Assembly (NCBI RefSeq): GCF_035918095.1
Contig: NZ_CP109137.1
Coordinates: 3,598,001-3,662,000, forward strand
DNA: 64,000 bases
Direction of reading: 5' to 3'
Source of the DNA: Streptomyces sp. NBC_01750
Lineage (GTDB): Bacteria > Actinomycetota > Actinomycetes > Streptomycetales > Streptomycetaceae
The translations under genes and the position numbers were made by a program. Below, piece by piece: positions 35,028 to 43,047 of this stretch (position 1 is its first letter; every line of letters begins with the position of its first letter). The notes under the pieces are model-generated. The model was given only the letters and a program-made list of their open reading frames with translations, was not told where the DNA came from and made no database searches.

Positions 35028-36416
35028 CTACTTGCCGCCCATCGCCAGGAACGCCAGCAGGTCCTGACGGCTCACCACACCCGTCGGCTTCCCCTCGACC
35101 AGCACGATCGCCGCGTCCGCCTCGCCGAGCACCTTCATCAGGTCGCCGACCGGCTCGCCCGAGCCGACCTGCGGCAGCGGCGAGGACATGTGCTTCTCCA
35201 GCGGGTCGGTCAGCGAGGCGCGCTGCGTGAACAGCGCGTCCAGCAGTTCCCGCTCGACGACCGAGCCGATGACCTCCGCGGCCATCACGTCCGGGTGTCC
35301 CGCCCCCGGCTTGACGATCGGCATCTGCGAGACGCCGTACTCGCGCAGCACCTCGATCGCCTCGCCGACGGTCTCCTCCGGGTGCATGTGCACCAGGCTC
35401 GGGATCTTGCCGCCCTCCTTGTGCCTGAGCACCTCGGTGACGCTCGCGGACGGGCCCTCACCCTCCAGGAATCCGTAGTCCGCCATCCACTCGTCGTTGA
35501 AGATCTTGCTGAGGTAGCCGCGGCCGCTGTCCGGCAGCAGGACGACCACGATGTCGTCGGGGCCGAGCCGCTCGGCCACGCGGAGCGCCGCGACCACCGC
35601 CATGCCGCACGAGCCGCCGACGAGCAGCCCCTCCTCCTTGGCGAGGCGGCGCGTCATCTGGAAGGAGTCCTTGTCGGAGACGGCGACGATCTCGTCGGTC
35701 ACCGTCCGGTCGTACGCACTCGGCCAGAAGTCCTCGCCGACACCCTCGACGAGGTACGGCCGGCCGGAGCCGCCGGAGTACACGGAGCCCTCCGGATCCG
35801 CGCCGATGATCTGGACCGTCCCGTCGCTGACCTCCTTGAGGTAGCGGCCGGTCCCGGAAATCGTGCCGCCCGTGCCGACGCCCGCGACGAAGTGGGTGAT
35901 CCGCCCGTCCGTCTGGTCCCAGAGCTCAGGACCGGTGCTCTCGTAGTGCGAACGGGGGTTGTTCGGGTTGGAGTACTGGTCGGGCTTCCAGGCGCCCGGG
36001 GTCTCCCGCACCAGGCGGTCCGAGACGTTGTAGTAGGAGTCAGGGTGGTCCGGGTCGACGGCCGTGGGGCAGACGACGACCTCGGCACCGTACGCACGGA
36101 GCACATTGATCTTGTCCGTGGACACCTTGTCCGGGCAGACGAAGATGCACTTGTAGCCCTTCTGCTGGGCCACGATCGCAAGCCCGACACCGGTGTTTCC
36201 GCTGGTCGGCTCCACAATCGTGCCGCCGGGCTGCAGCGCGCCGCTCTGCTCGGCCGCCTCGATCATGCGCAGGGCGATCCGGTCCTTCACCGAGCCGCCG
36301 GGGTTGAAGTACTCGACCTTGGCCAGGACGGTCGCCTGGATGCCTGCGGTCACGCTGTTCAGCTTCACCAGCGGGGTATTGCCGACAAGACTGATCATCG
36401 AGTGGTGGATGCGCAC
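35028..36416 (-). CDS. cbs: cystathionine beta-synthase
   Basis: 462 aa, GTG with GGAGAAACATT before it. The first enzyme of transsulfuration condenses serine and homocysteine to cystathionine. The PLP domain (1-325) shows NPGGSVKDRIA with Lys44 as Schiff base, EPTSGNTGVGLA, GVGTGGTISGTGRYLKE and GGSCGMAV. A Bateman module of two CBS domains (about 335-460) follows, usually a binding site for adenosyl ligands that tune activity. The length and domain order match the actinobacterial enzyme. Confidence 0.95.
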   Translation of the reverse strand: MRIHHSMISLVGNTPLVKLNSVTAGIQATVLAKVEYFNPGGSVKDRIALRMIEAAEQSGALQPGGTIVEPTSGNTGVGLAIVAQQKGYKCIFVCPDKVSTDKINVLRAYGAEVVVCPTAVDPDHPDSYYNVSDRLVRETPGAWKPDQYSNPNNPRSHYESTGPELWDQTDGRITHFVAGVGTGGTISGTGRYLKEVSDGTVQIIGADPEGSVYSGGSGRPYLVEGVGEDFWPSAYDRTVTDEIVAVSDKDSFQMTRRLAKEEGLLVGGSCGMAVVAALRVAERLGPDDIVVVLLPDSGRGYLSKIFNDEWMADYGFLEGEGPSASVTEVLRHKEGGKIPSLVHMHPEETVGEAIEVLREYGVSQMPIVKPGAGHPDVMAAEVIGSVVERELLDALFTQRASLTDPLEKHMSSPLPQVGSGEPVGDLMKVLGEADAAIVLVEGKPTGVVSRQDLLAFLAMGGK

Positions 36417-36563
36417 AATGTTTCTCCGGGATCTCCGTAGTGGTGCCGCCAGCGTAAGCGGACGAGCGCGGGATTGGGCGACGGTACCTACGGGGCAGTT
36501 AGCTGATGACCGCCGATGGCTGACGTTCGGCTACGAGGTGGCTACGAGGAGGTGGCTCGGACT

Positions 36564-37571
36564 GTGTCGAGGGCGAGGGTGGCACGACGCATCGCCGCTG
36601 GTGCGGCCTACGGCGGTGGCAGCATCGGGCTGCTCGGGGCGGCGGCCGTGGGGCTGGTGCTGGCCGAGGTACAGCTGGCGAAACGCTCGGTGGGCGGAGG
36701 CAAGGCCCCCGTCCCGCCGCGCGGCGACGGCATGTACGGGCTGGACTTCGGGCGCTCGGATCCGCTGCTCCTGGTAGTACTCGGCGACTCGACGGCGGCC
36801 GGTCAGGGCGTGCGCCGGGCCGGCCAGACGCCGGGGGCGCTGCTCGCGTCGGGCCTGGCGGCGGTGGCGGAGCGGCCGGTGGAGGTACTCAATATCGCGC
36901 TTCCGGGCGCGATGTCGGACGATCTGGACCGCCAGGTCACGCTGCTGCTGGCGGACCGGACCCGTACGCCCGACGTCTGCGTGATCATGATTGGCGCGAA
37001 TGACGTCACGCACCGGATGCCACCCACGCAATCCGTCCGGTATCTGTCCTCCGCGGTGCGCAGGCTGCGTACGGCGGGCGCGGAGGTGGTGGTGGGCACC
37101 TGCCCCGATCTGGGCACGATCGAGCCGGTGTACCAGCCGCTGCGCTGGCTGGCCCGCCGGGTCTCGCGGCAGCTGGCCGCGGCCCAGACGATCGTGGTGG
37201 TGGAGCAGGGCGGCCGCACGGTGTCGCTGGGCGACCTGCTGGGCCCAGAATTCGCGGCGAACCCGCGCGAGATGTTCGGCGCCGACAACTACCACCCCTC
37301 GGCGGAGGGATACGCGACGGCGGCGATGGCGATGCTGCCGACGCTCTGCGCGGTGCTGGGCCTGTGGCCGGAGTCGGACCACCCGGAGGCGGACCGCAAC
37401 GAAGGCATGCTGCCGGTTGCCAGGGCGGCTGCGACAGCGGCGGCGGAGGCGGGCACCGAGGTCACGGCCGCGAGGGCGCCATGGGCACTGCTGAAGCACC
37501 GCAGGCGCAGGCGCCTCCCGGCGCCGTCACCGACGACCGAGCCGGCGGCATCGGAGGCACACCGGGCGTAA
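36564..37571 (+). CDS. SGNH/GDSL-type hydrolase, membrane-anchored
   Basis: 335 aa from GTG 36564, with GAGGAGG eleven bases upstream. ATG 36516 is an alternative that lacks a ribosome site. An N-terminal signal-anchor (about 10-35) precedes the SGNH fold: block I VVLGDSTAAGQG (Ser nucleophile), block II GA in NIALPGAMSDD, block III MIGANDVTH (Gly, Asn), block V DNYHPSAEGY (Asp and His). Such enzymes are esterases or lipases acting outside the membrane. A basic C-terminal tail (KHRRRRRLP) follows. The thiolase gene is next on the same strand. Confidence 0.87.
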   Translation: MSRARVARRIAAGAAYGGGSIGLLGAAAVGLVLAEVQLAKRSVGGGKAPVPPRGDGMYGLDFGRSDPLLLVVLGDSTAAGQGVRRAGQTPGALLASGLAAVAERPVEVLNIALPGAMSDDLDRQVTLLLADRTRTPDVCVIMIGANDVTHRMPPTQSVRYLSSAVRRLRTAGAEVVVGTCPDLGTIEPVYQPLRWLARRVSRQLAAAQTIVVVEQGGRTVSLGDLLGPEFAANPREMFGADNYHPSAEGYATAAMAMLPTLCAVLGLWPESDHPEADRNEGMLPVARAAATAAAEAGTEVTAARAPWALLKHRRRRRLPAPSPTTEPAASEAHRA

Positions 37572-37708
37572 ACGGACACCGGAACGTCCGGACTGAGCGG
37601 ACGCTTAGAAAAGAGGTCCGCATCACACGGTCCGCACGGTGACCCAGGCGATACGTACGGGTAACTTCCCAGACAGTCCTGCGTACCCTCGCCCTCATGG
37701 AGTCCGTG

Positions 37709-38929
37709 ATGCCCGAAGCCGTGATCGTCTCCGCTGCCCGCTCACCCATCGGTCGCGCCTTCAAGGGGTCCTTGAAGGAGGTACGGCCGGACGACCTGAC
37801 CGCCGAGATCATCAAGGCCGCGCTCGCCAAGGTGCCCGAGCTCGACCCGCGCGACATCGACGACCTGATGCTCGGCTGCGGCGGTCCCGGCGGCGAGCAG
37901 GGGCACAACCTGGGTCGCATCGTGGCTGTGCAGATGGGCATGGACCACCTGCCGGGCTGCACCATCACCCGCTACTGTTCCTCGTCCCTGCAGACCTCCC
38001 GCATGGCGCTGCACGCCATCAAGGCCGGCGAGGGCGACGTCTTCATCTCGGCCGGTGTCGAGACGGTGTCCCGCACCGTCAAGGGCTCCTCCGACGGGAT
38101 GCCGGGCACCCAGAACCCCCTCTTCGACGAGGCCCAGGCCCGTACCGCCGCCGTCGCCCAGAGCGAGGGCGCGGGCTGGCACGACCCGCGCGAGGACGGG
38201 CTGATGCCCGACGCGTACATCGCGATGGGCCAGACCGCCGAGAACCTGGCCCGCCTGAAGGGCGTGACCCGCCGGGAGATGGACGAGTTCGGCGTACGGT
38301 CGCAGAACCTCGCCGAGGAAGCCATCAAGAACGGCTTCTGGGAGCGCGAGATCACTCCGGTGACGACCCCGGACGGCACGGTCGTCTCCAAGGACGACGG
38401 CCCGCGCGCCGGAGTCACCCTGGAGGCCGTGGAGGGCCTCAAGCCCGTCTTCCGTCCCGACGGCCTGGTCACGGCCGGCAACTGCTGCCCGCTCAACGAC
38501 GGCGCCGCGGCGCTCGTCATCATGAGCGACACCAAGGCACGGGAGCTCGGCCTTACCCCGCTGGCGCGGATCGTCTCCACCGGTGTCTCCGGCCTCTCCC
38601 CCGAGATCATGGGCTACGGACCCGTCGAGGCCAGCAAGCAGGCCCTGTCCCGCGCCGGACTGTCCGTCGACGACATCGACCTGTTCGAGATCAACGAGGC
38701 CTTCGCCGCCCAGGTGATCCCCTCCTACAAGGACCTCGGCATCCCGCTGGACAAGCTGAACATCAACGGTGGCGCCATCGCCGTAGGCCACCCCTTCGGC
38801 ATGACGGGCGCGCGGATCACCGGCACGCTCATCAACAGCCTGCAGTTCCACGACAAGCAGTTCGCTCTGGAGACCATGTGCGTGGGCGGCGGCCAGGGCA
38901 TGGCGATGGTCATCGAGCGCCTGAGCTGA
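37709..38929 (+). CDS. acetyl-CoA C-acetyltransferase (thiolase)
   Basis: 406 aa from ATG 37709, with TGGAG six bases upstream; ATG 37697 is possible. Thiolase motifs: ITRYCSSSLQTSRMA with the acyl-accepting Cys (about 89), NINGGAIAVGHPFGMTGAR with the general-base His, and CVGGGQGMAMV with the second Cys. It either condenses two acetyl-CoA or cleaves 3-ketoacyl-CoA. It stands alone, so whether it serves beta-oxidation or acetoacetyl-CoA supply is open. Confidence 0.94.
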   Translation: MPEAVIVSAARSPIGRAFKGSLKEVRPDDLTAEIIKAALAKVPELDPRDIDDLMLGCGGPGGEQGHNLGRIVAVQMGMDHLPGCTITRYCSSSLQTSRMALHAIKAGEGDVFISAGVETVSRTVKGSSDGMPGTQNPLFDEAQARTAAVAQSEGAGWHDPREDGLMPDAYIAMGQTAENLARLKGVTRREMDEFGVRSQNLAEEAIKNGFWEREITPVTTPDGTVVSKDDGPRAGVTLEAVEGLKPVFRPDGLVTAGNCCPLNDGAAALVIMSDTKARELGLTPLARIVSTGVSGLSPEIMGYGPVEASKQALSRAGLSVDDIDLFEINEAFAAQVIPSYKDLGIPLDKLNINGGAIAVGHPFGMTGARITGTLINSLQFHDKQFALETMCVGGGQGMAMVIERLS

Positions 38930-38966
38930 GGCACTTCTCGGGCCCTTCGGAGCTCAAGTCGTGACT

Positions 38967-39007
38967 GAATCTCCCCCAGGATGTGACCTATCCCCTGGGG
39001 GAGATTC
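38967..39007 (+). terminator. strong terminator after thiolase gene
   Basis: A perfect 14-bp stem (GAATCTCCCCCAGG / CCTGGGGGAGATTC) with a 13-nt loop begins 37 nt after the stop and is followed by GTTTCC. Confidence 0.85.
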
Positions 39008-39154
39008 GTTTCCCCAGGTCAGAGTGGTTTTCCCGCTAAACACGGGGGCAAAAGTCCTGTCCAATTCGTGACGTAATGCACTGACAGGACGAGCGGGTTC
39101 ACCGCAAGCTGATGTAGGAAGTCGGGGGGGATCGATGAAACCGGGAGTAAGTCA

Positions 39155-39979
39155 GTGAGCGCCATGCCTCTTGTCCTGCTGCTTACCACGGCCACCGCCA
39201 CGGCCGTGGGGGCCGCCGCCCTGCACGCCGCACACCGTCTGCGCGGGCAGGTAACCGCTCTGCGCGCGGAGCTGGCCGCGACGCACGGCAGCAGCCGCCT
39301 CGCGGTCGTACCGCAGGCTCGCTCCGCCCCCGCCGCCGAGATACGCGCCGCCGTCGCGGAGGCACTCGCCGAGGAGCGGGAGCGGGAGCTGGCCGAGGCC
39401 CGTGCCTTCTGGGCGGCGCAGGAGACCCGCGACGCGGCGGACGCCCCCTCGCTGCTCGGCGGCCTGTCCTCGCCCGGCGAGGAGCTCCCGTTCTACGTAC
39501 CACGCCAGGCGGACTTCGTCGGCCTGGAGGCGATGGACTTCGAGGCGGCCGAGGCGTTCGACGACCTGGCGGACCTGCCCGAGGTGACGGAGTTCGCCGA
39601 GGACTCCCCGGAGCTGGCCGCCGCCCGCCGCCGCCACCCCTCGCACCCCGACTTCGTGCCGGTCCAGACACCGGTGGTCACCGACCACGAGCGCACCGTG
39701 GCGCGCCTCGAGGAGCTCGCGGAGACGGGTACCGAGCTCACGGACGTACGTCCCGGCCCGCTCGGCACGCTCGACGTCTACGCCTTCGCCGACGGCACGA
39801 CGCTCTGTCTGACCCCCGGCCACCGGGAGACGGCGGAGAGGCTCGCCGAGGCGGTGCGCGTGGGCGACGGCCCGGTGCTGCTGGGCGGCTCCGGTGTCTC
39901 CGGCGCTTACGCCCTGACCTTCGCGTGCGGCGAGGAGAGCGTGTACATCCTCGCGGACCGCGTGATCGCGTCCCTCTAG
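39155..39979 (+). CDS. conserved Streptomyces protein with N-terminal anchor and coiled segment
   Basis: 274 aa, GTG with GGGAG eight bases upstream. A hydrophobic N-terminus (about 3-23) is followed by a long Ala/Glu/Arg helix (about 25-95) that is probably coiled coil. An acidic middle (about 110-155) and a compact C-terminal domain (DVYAFADGTTLCLTPG ... VYILADRVIASL) follow. No family is recognised. It may be membrane-tethered with a cytoplasmic sensing domain. Confidence 0.75.
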   Translation: MSAMPLVLLLTTATATAVGAAALHAAHRLRGQVTALRAELAATHGSSRLAVVPQARSAPAAEIRAAVAEALAEERERELAEARAFWAAQETRDAADAPSLLGGLSSPGEELPFYVPRQADFVGLEAMDFEAAEAFDDLADLPEVTEFAEDSPELAAARRRHPSHPDFVPVQTPVVTDHERTVARLEELAETGTELTDVRPGPLGTLDVYAFADGTTLCLTPGHRETAERLAEAVRVGDGPVLLGGSGVSGAYALTFACGEESVYILADRVIASL

Positions 39980-39997
39980 CCCGGTCCCCCGGCCGGG

Positions 39998-40324
39998 CTA
40001 CAGCCCCGCCCGGGCCGCTGCCGCCCGCACCAGACTCACGGCCTCGTCCACCTGCGCCAGGGAACCGGACGGGGCCGCTCGCAATGCCTCGGCCAAATCA
40101 TGCCCGGCCACAATCAGTTGATCCGCAACCGCGAACAGACCCACGTCGGGCATGATCCGCGGCGCCCTGTCCGGGGTTTCGATCCGCTGGGCCCGCAGCG
40201 CCAATTCCCTGGCCAGTGCCAGCCCTTCGGCGGCCGCACCACGCCGCAGACGGCTCTGCGGGGCCGCCCGCAACCGGTCGGCGAAGCGGTCCACGGCGGC
40301 CGTCAGCTCAGTCGTATCAAACAC
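39998..40324 (-). CDS. small alpha-helical hypothetical protein
   Basis: 108 aa, ATG at 40324. Almost entirely helical, Ala/Arg/Leu-rich (TAAVDRFADRLRAAP, LARELALRAQRIE, VDEAVSLVRAAAARAGL). Convergent with the gene at 39155, whose stop is 19 bp away. Function is unknown. Confidence 0.72.
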   Translation of the reverse strand: MFDTTELTAAVDRFADRLRAAPQSRLRRGAAAEGLALARELALRAQRIETPDRAPRIMPDVGLFAVADQLIVAGHDLAEALRAAPSGSLAQVDEAVSLVRAAAARAGL

Positions 40325-40423
40325 GCCGCGACCCTACGCGCCGCCCCCGGACTGTTGCCAATACGCGAACGCTCAGGCACGGTGGCGGGAAGGAGCACAC
40401 GCGCAACGCGTCCGGAGGCGCCG

Positions 40424-40654
40424 ATGTCCCAAGTCTTCTCCGATGAGACCCATCGAAATCTGCTCTCCCGAATCCCCCACTGCACCGGTCGTGAAATCTC
40501 CGACTGGCTTCGCACCGTCGATGAAGGGCCATCGCTCTTCCGCTTCGAGGAGAAGGTCAGCTGGCTCCGGAGCGAGCACAACCTCGCCTACGGACATGCC
40601 AAAGCGATCATCCATGAGTACGACCTGAGGCGGGCAGCCCGCAAACTGCTCTAG
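40424..40654 (+). CDS. DUF4287 domain-containing small protein
   Basis: 76 aa from ATG 40424, with GGAGG six bases upstream. The core TGREISDWLRTVDEG...LRSEHNLAYGHAKAIIHEYDLRRAARKLL is the DUF4287 pattern, a small helical domain that often occurs with DUF5655 in DNA-associated proteins. Here it is stand-alone. Function is unknown. Confidence 0.85.
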   Translation: MSQVFSDETHRNLLSRIPHCTGREISDWLRTVDEGPSLFRFEEKVSWLRSEHNLAYGHAKAIIHEYDLRRAARKLL

Positions 40655-40680
40655 CCCGCTCCAGGAGTGCCGAAACCGCC

Positions 40681-40714
40681 GAAGGGCCCACAGGCGGTTG
40701 CCTGCGGGCCCTTC
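40681..40714. terminator. bidirectional terminator
   Basis: A 15-bp stem with one mismatch (GAAGGGCCCACAGGC / GCCTGCGGGCCCTTC) and loop GGTT lies between the converging DUF4287 and BI-1 genes. Confidence 0.8.
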
Positions 40715-40735
40715 GCACAAGTACAGCCGGCTGCG

Positions 40736-41626
40736 TCAGTCGTCGCCGTTGAGGATCGACAGCAGTCGCAGCATCTCCAGGTAGATCCACACCAGGGTCA
40801 TGGTGAGGCCGAAGGCCGCCAGCCAGGACTCCTCGCGCGGAGCGCCGTACGTGACCCCGTCCTCGACCTGCTTGAAGTCGAGGGCCAGGAAGCACGCGCC
40901 GAGGAGGATGCCGATGACACCGAAGAGGATGCCGAGGCCCCCGCTGCGGAAGCCGAGGCCGTCACCGCCGCCGAACACGGCGAACAGCAGGTTCACGGCC
41001 ATGAGCAGCAGGAAGCCGATGGCTGCTGCCATCACGAAGCCGTAGAAGCGGCGGTTGACCCGGATGAGCCGGGTCTTGTACGCGATGAGCACACCGACGA
41101 AGACACACATGGTGCCCATGACGGCCTGCACCACCGTGCCCGGGCCGATGTAGGTGCTGACGGCGCTGGAGATCACTCCGAGGAAGACACCCTCGAAGGC
41201 CGCGTAGGCCAGGATGAGCGCCGGCACCGGCTTGCGCTTGAACGCCTGGATGAGCGAAAGGACCATGGCGACCAGGGCCGCGCCGATCGCGATGCCGTAC
41301 GACTTGCCGATATTGGCCGCGTCGACGGGCAGCAGGACCCAGGCGAGCACCGCGGTGAGGACGACCGTACCGAGCGTCATGGCGGTACGCGCCACGACAT
41401 CGTCGATGGTCATCGCATTGGGGCGGGCGGGAGCCTGCGGACCGGCGCCGTACTGCGTGTCCGCCGGTGCGTAAGGGTTGGTCGCGTACGGGTAGCCCGT
41501 GCCCTGGGCGTAGGGGTTGCTTCCTACGGCGGGGCCCCCGGCCTGCGGCTGCTGCGCGTTGAACCCCGCGTAGCCGTTGTCGCGGCTGAACCCCCGTCGC
41601 GAGAAGACCGGGTTACTGCTCCTCAT
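40736..41626 (-). CDS. Bax inhibitor-1/YccA family membrane protein
   Basis: 296 aa from ATG 41626, with GGAGGAG five bases upstream. The N-terminal 70 residues are Gly/Pro/Gln/Tyr/Asn-rich (NPYAQGTGYPYATNPYAP) and cytoplasmic. Seven TM helices follow (about 90 to 290), with the family feature of acidic residues near the last loop (DFKQVEDGV). BI-1 proteins are proton/calcium-leak-type membrane proteins with unclear bacterial roles. The gene lies immediately downstream of bldA on the same strand, but is probably transcribed separately. Confidence 0.9.
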   Translation of the reverse strand: MRSSNPVFSRRGFSRDNGYAGFNAQQPQAGGPAVGSNPYAQGTGYPYATNPYAPADTQYGAGPQAPARPNAMTIDDVVARTAMTLGTVVLTAVLAWVLLPVDAANIGKSYGIAIGAALVAMVLSLIQAFKRKPVPALILAYAAFEGVFLGVISSAVSTYIGPGTVVQAVMGTMCVFVGVLIAYKTRLIRVNRRFYGFVMAAAIGFLLLMAVNLLFAVFGGGDGLGFRSGGLGILFGVIGILLGACFLALDFKQVEDGVTYGAPREESWLAAFGLTMTLVWIYLEMLRLLSILNGDD

Positions 41627-41792
41627 TTCACTCCTCCATGGCCACCCTGCGCGGCCTTGACGATAAGAGTAATGCGAAGGCAAAAGGAACACTCTAGTGC
41701 TCGGGGAGGATCTTTCCAGGATCGTGACCGGGACCGCATCCAGGACGGCGCCCCGCCGGGGCGGTCAGCGGCAGGTGGAACGGGCGATGAAG

Positions 41793-41875
41793 TGCCCGGA
41801 GCCGGACTTGAACCGGCACGCCCCCGAGGGGCAGCGAGGTTTAAGCTCGCCGTGTCTGCATTCCACCATCCGGGC
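41793..41875 (-). tRNA. bldA: tRNA-Leu, anticodon UAA
   Basis: An 83-nt class II tRNA on the minus strand. The acceptor stem GCCCGGA pairs with TCCGGGC with discriminator A; CCA is not encoded. The anticodon stem GCGAG/CTCGC encloses loop CTTAAAC, giving anticodon TAA, which reads the UUA codon. A long variable arm (GCCCCTCGGGGGC) and TPsiC loop GTTCAAGTC are present. In Streptomyces this is bldA, the only tRNA for the rare UUA codon, which controls morphological development and antibiotic production by limiting translation of TTA-containing genes. Confidence 0.97.
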
Positions 41876-41956
41876 ATGGCGTGCGGTCCGCTTCAGCCCC
41901 TGAGCCTATCCGGGTTGATCTACCTCCCTGCGGGCCCTGTGGCCCGATGTTGTCTT

Positions 41957-41984
41957 ATTTTATTGGCTTCTGAGGGTGCGTCAG
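41957..41984 (-). promoter_or_regulatory. candidate bldA promoter
   Basis: Reading leftward: CTGACG (41984-41979), a 16-bp spacer and TAAAAT (41962-41957), about 80 bp upstream of the tRNA 5' end, in the most AT-rich patch of the area. This would give a short leader that is processed away. TAGGCT closer to the tRNA is an alternative -10. Confidence 0.4.
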
Positions 41985-42227
41985 TGCAGGTAGGAGGGCA
42001 TTCCTACCCGCCCCGCACGGCCGCCGGCCGCCCCCGCACCCACCAGGGAATGACGGAAACTCGCCTCCCCGCGTCTCAGGGACGCCGTCATACCAAAGGA
42101 GGAGGGACGGGCCGCGCGGTCCGACCCAAGTGGGCCCCGGGAACGGGCACCGGGACTGACGATCCGCGGCGGGGCGCCGGACAGGATGGGGTGGTCCCCT
42201 CAGCACACCTCGACAGGAGCTCACCTC

Positions 42228-42998
42228 GTGACCACCACCCCCCTCGCTCACCGCGCCACCGCAGTGGCCGCCCGCGCCACGGATCTGTCCAAGGTGTACG
42301 GACAGGGCGAGACCCAGGTGGTCGCGCTGGACCGGGTCACCGTGGACTTCCGGCAGGCGGAGTTCACCGCGATCATGGGCCCGTCGGGCTCCGGCAAGTC
42401 CACGCTGATGCACTGCGTGGCCGGACTGGACAGCTTCAGCTCCGGGTCCGTACGGATCGGTGAGACCGAGCTCGGGTCGCTCAAGGACAAGCAGCTGACC
42501 CAGCTGCGCCGGGACAAGATCGGCTTCATCTTCCAGGCGTTCAACCTGCTGCCGACGCTGACCGGTCTGGAGAACATCACCCTCCCGATGGACATAGCGG
42601 GCCGCAAGCCCGACAAGCAGTGGCTGCAGCAGGTCATCGAGATGGTGGGCCTGCAGGACCGCCTCAGCCACCGCCCCACCGAGCTCTCCGGCGGCCAGCA
42701 GCAGCGCGTCGCCGTCGCCCGCGCCCTGGCCTCGCAGCCGGAGATCATCTTCGGTGACGAGCCGACCGGAAACCTGGACTCGCGCTCCGGCGCGGAGGTA
42801 CTGGGCTTCCTGCGCAACTCCGTACGGGAGCTGGGGCAGACCGTCGTCATGGTCACGCACGACCCGGTGGCCGCCTCCTACGCCGACCGGGTGATCTTCC
42901 TGGCCGACGGCCGGATCGTCGACGAGATGCTGCACCCCACCGCGGACGGCGTCCTCGACCGGATGAAGGAGTTCGACGCCAAGGGCCGGACCAGCTGA
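42228..42998 (+). CDS. ABC transporter ATP-binding protein (MacB/LolD family)
   Basis: 256 aa from GTG 42228, with AGGAG eight bases upstream. Walker A GPSGSGKST (about 48-56), Q-loop FQAFNLLPTLTGLENI, signature LSGGQQQRVAVARAL, Walker B IIFGDEPTGNLD, H-loop VMVTHD. It belongs to the group that powers FtsX-like permeases, and the next gene encodes such a permease. The pair would act as a mechanotransmission exporter or regulator rather than a classical channel. The 350-bp upstream region also separates it from the divergent bldA. Confidence 0.95.
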   Translation: MTTTPLAHRATAVAARATDLSKVYGQGETQVVALDRVTVDFRQAEFTAIMGPSGSGKSTLMHCVAGLDSFSSGSVRIGETELGSLKDKQLTQLRRDKIGFIFQAFNLLPTLTGLENITLPMDIAGRKPDKQWLQQVIEMVGLQDRLSHRPTELSGGQQQRVAVARALASQPEIIFGDEPTGNLDSRSGAEVLGFLRNSVRELGQTVVMVTHDPVAASYADRVIFLADGRIVDEMLHPTADGVLDRMKEFDAKGRTS

Positions 42999-43047
42999 AC
43001 GACCGCTGACACGCAGACTCCGGCTCTCACACAGGACTGACACAGAC

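Noticed and set aside
41793-41875. tRNA as an integration site of a mobile element
   Set aside because: No integrase, direct repeat of the tRNA 3' end, or foreign-looking block is seen next to it.
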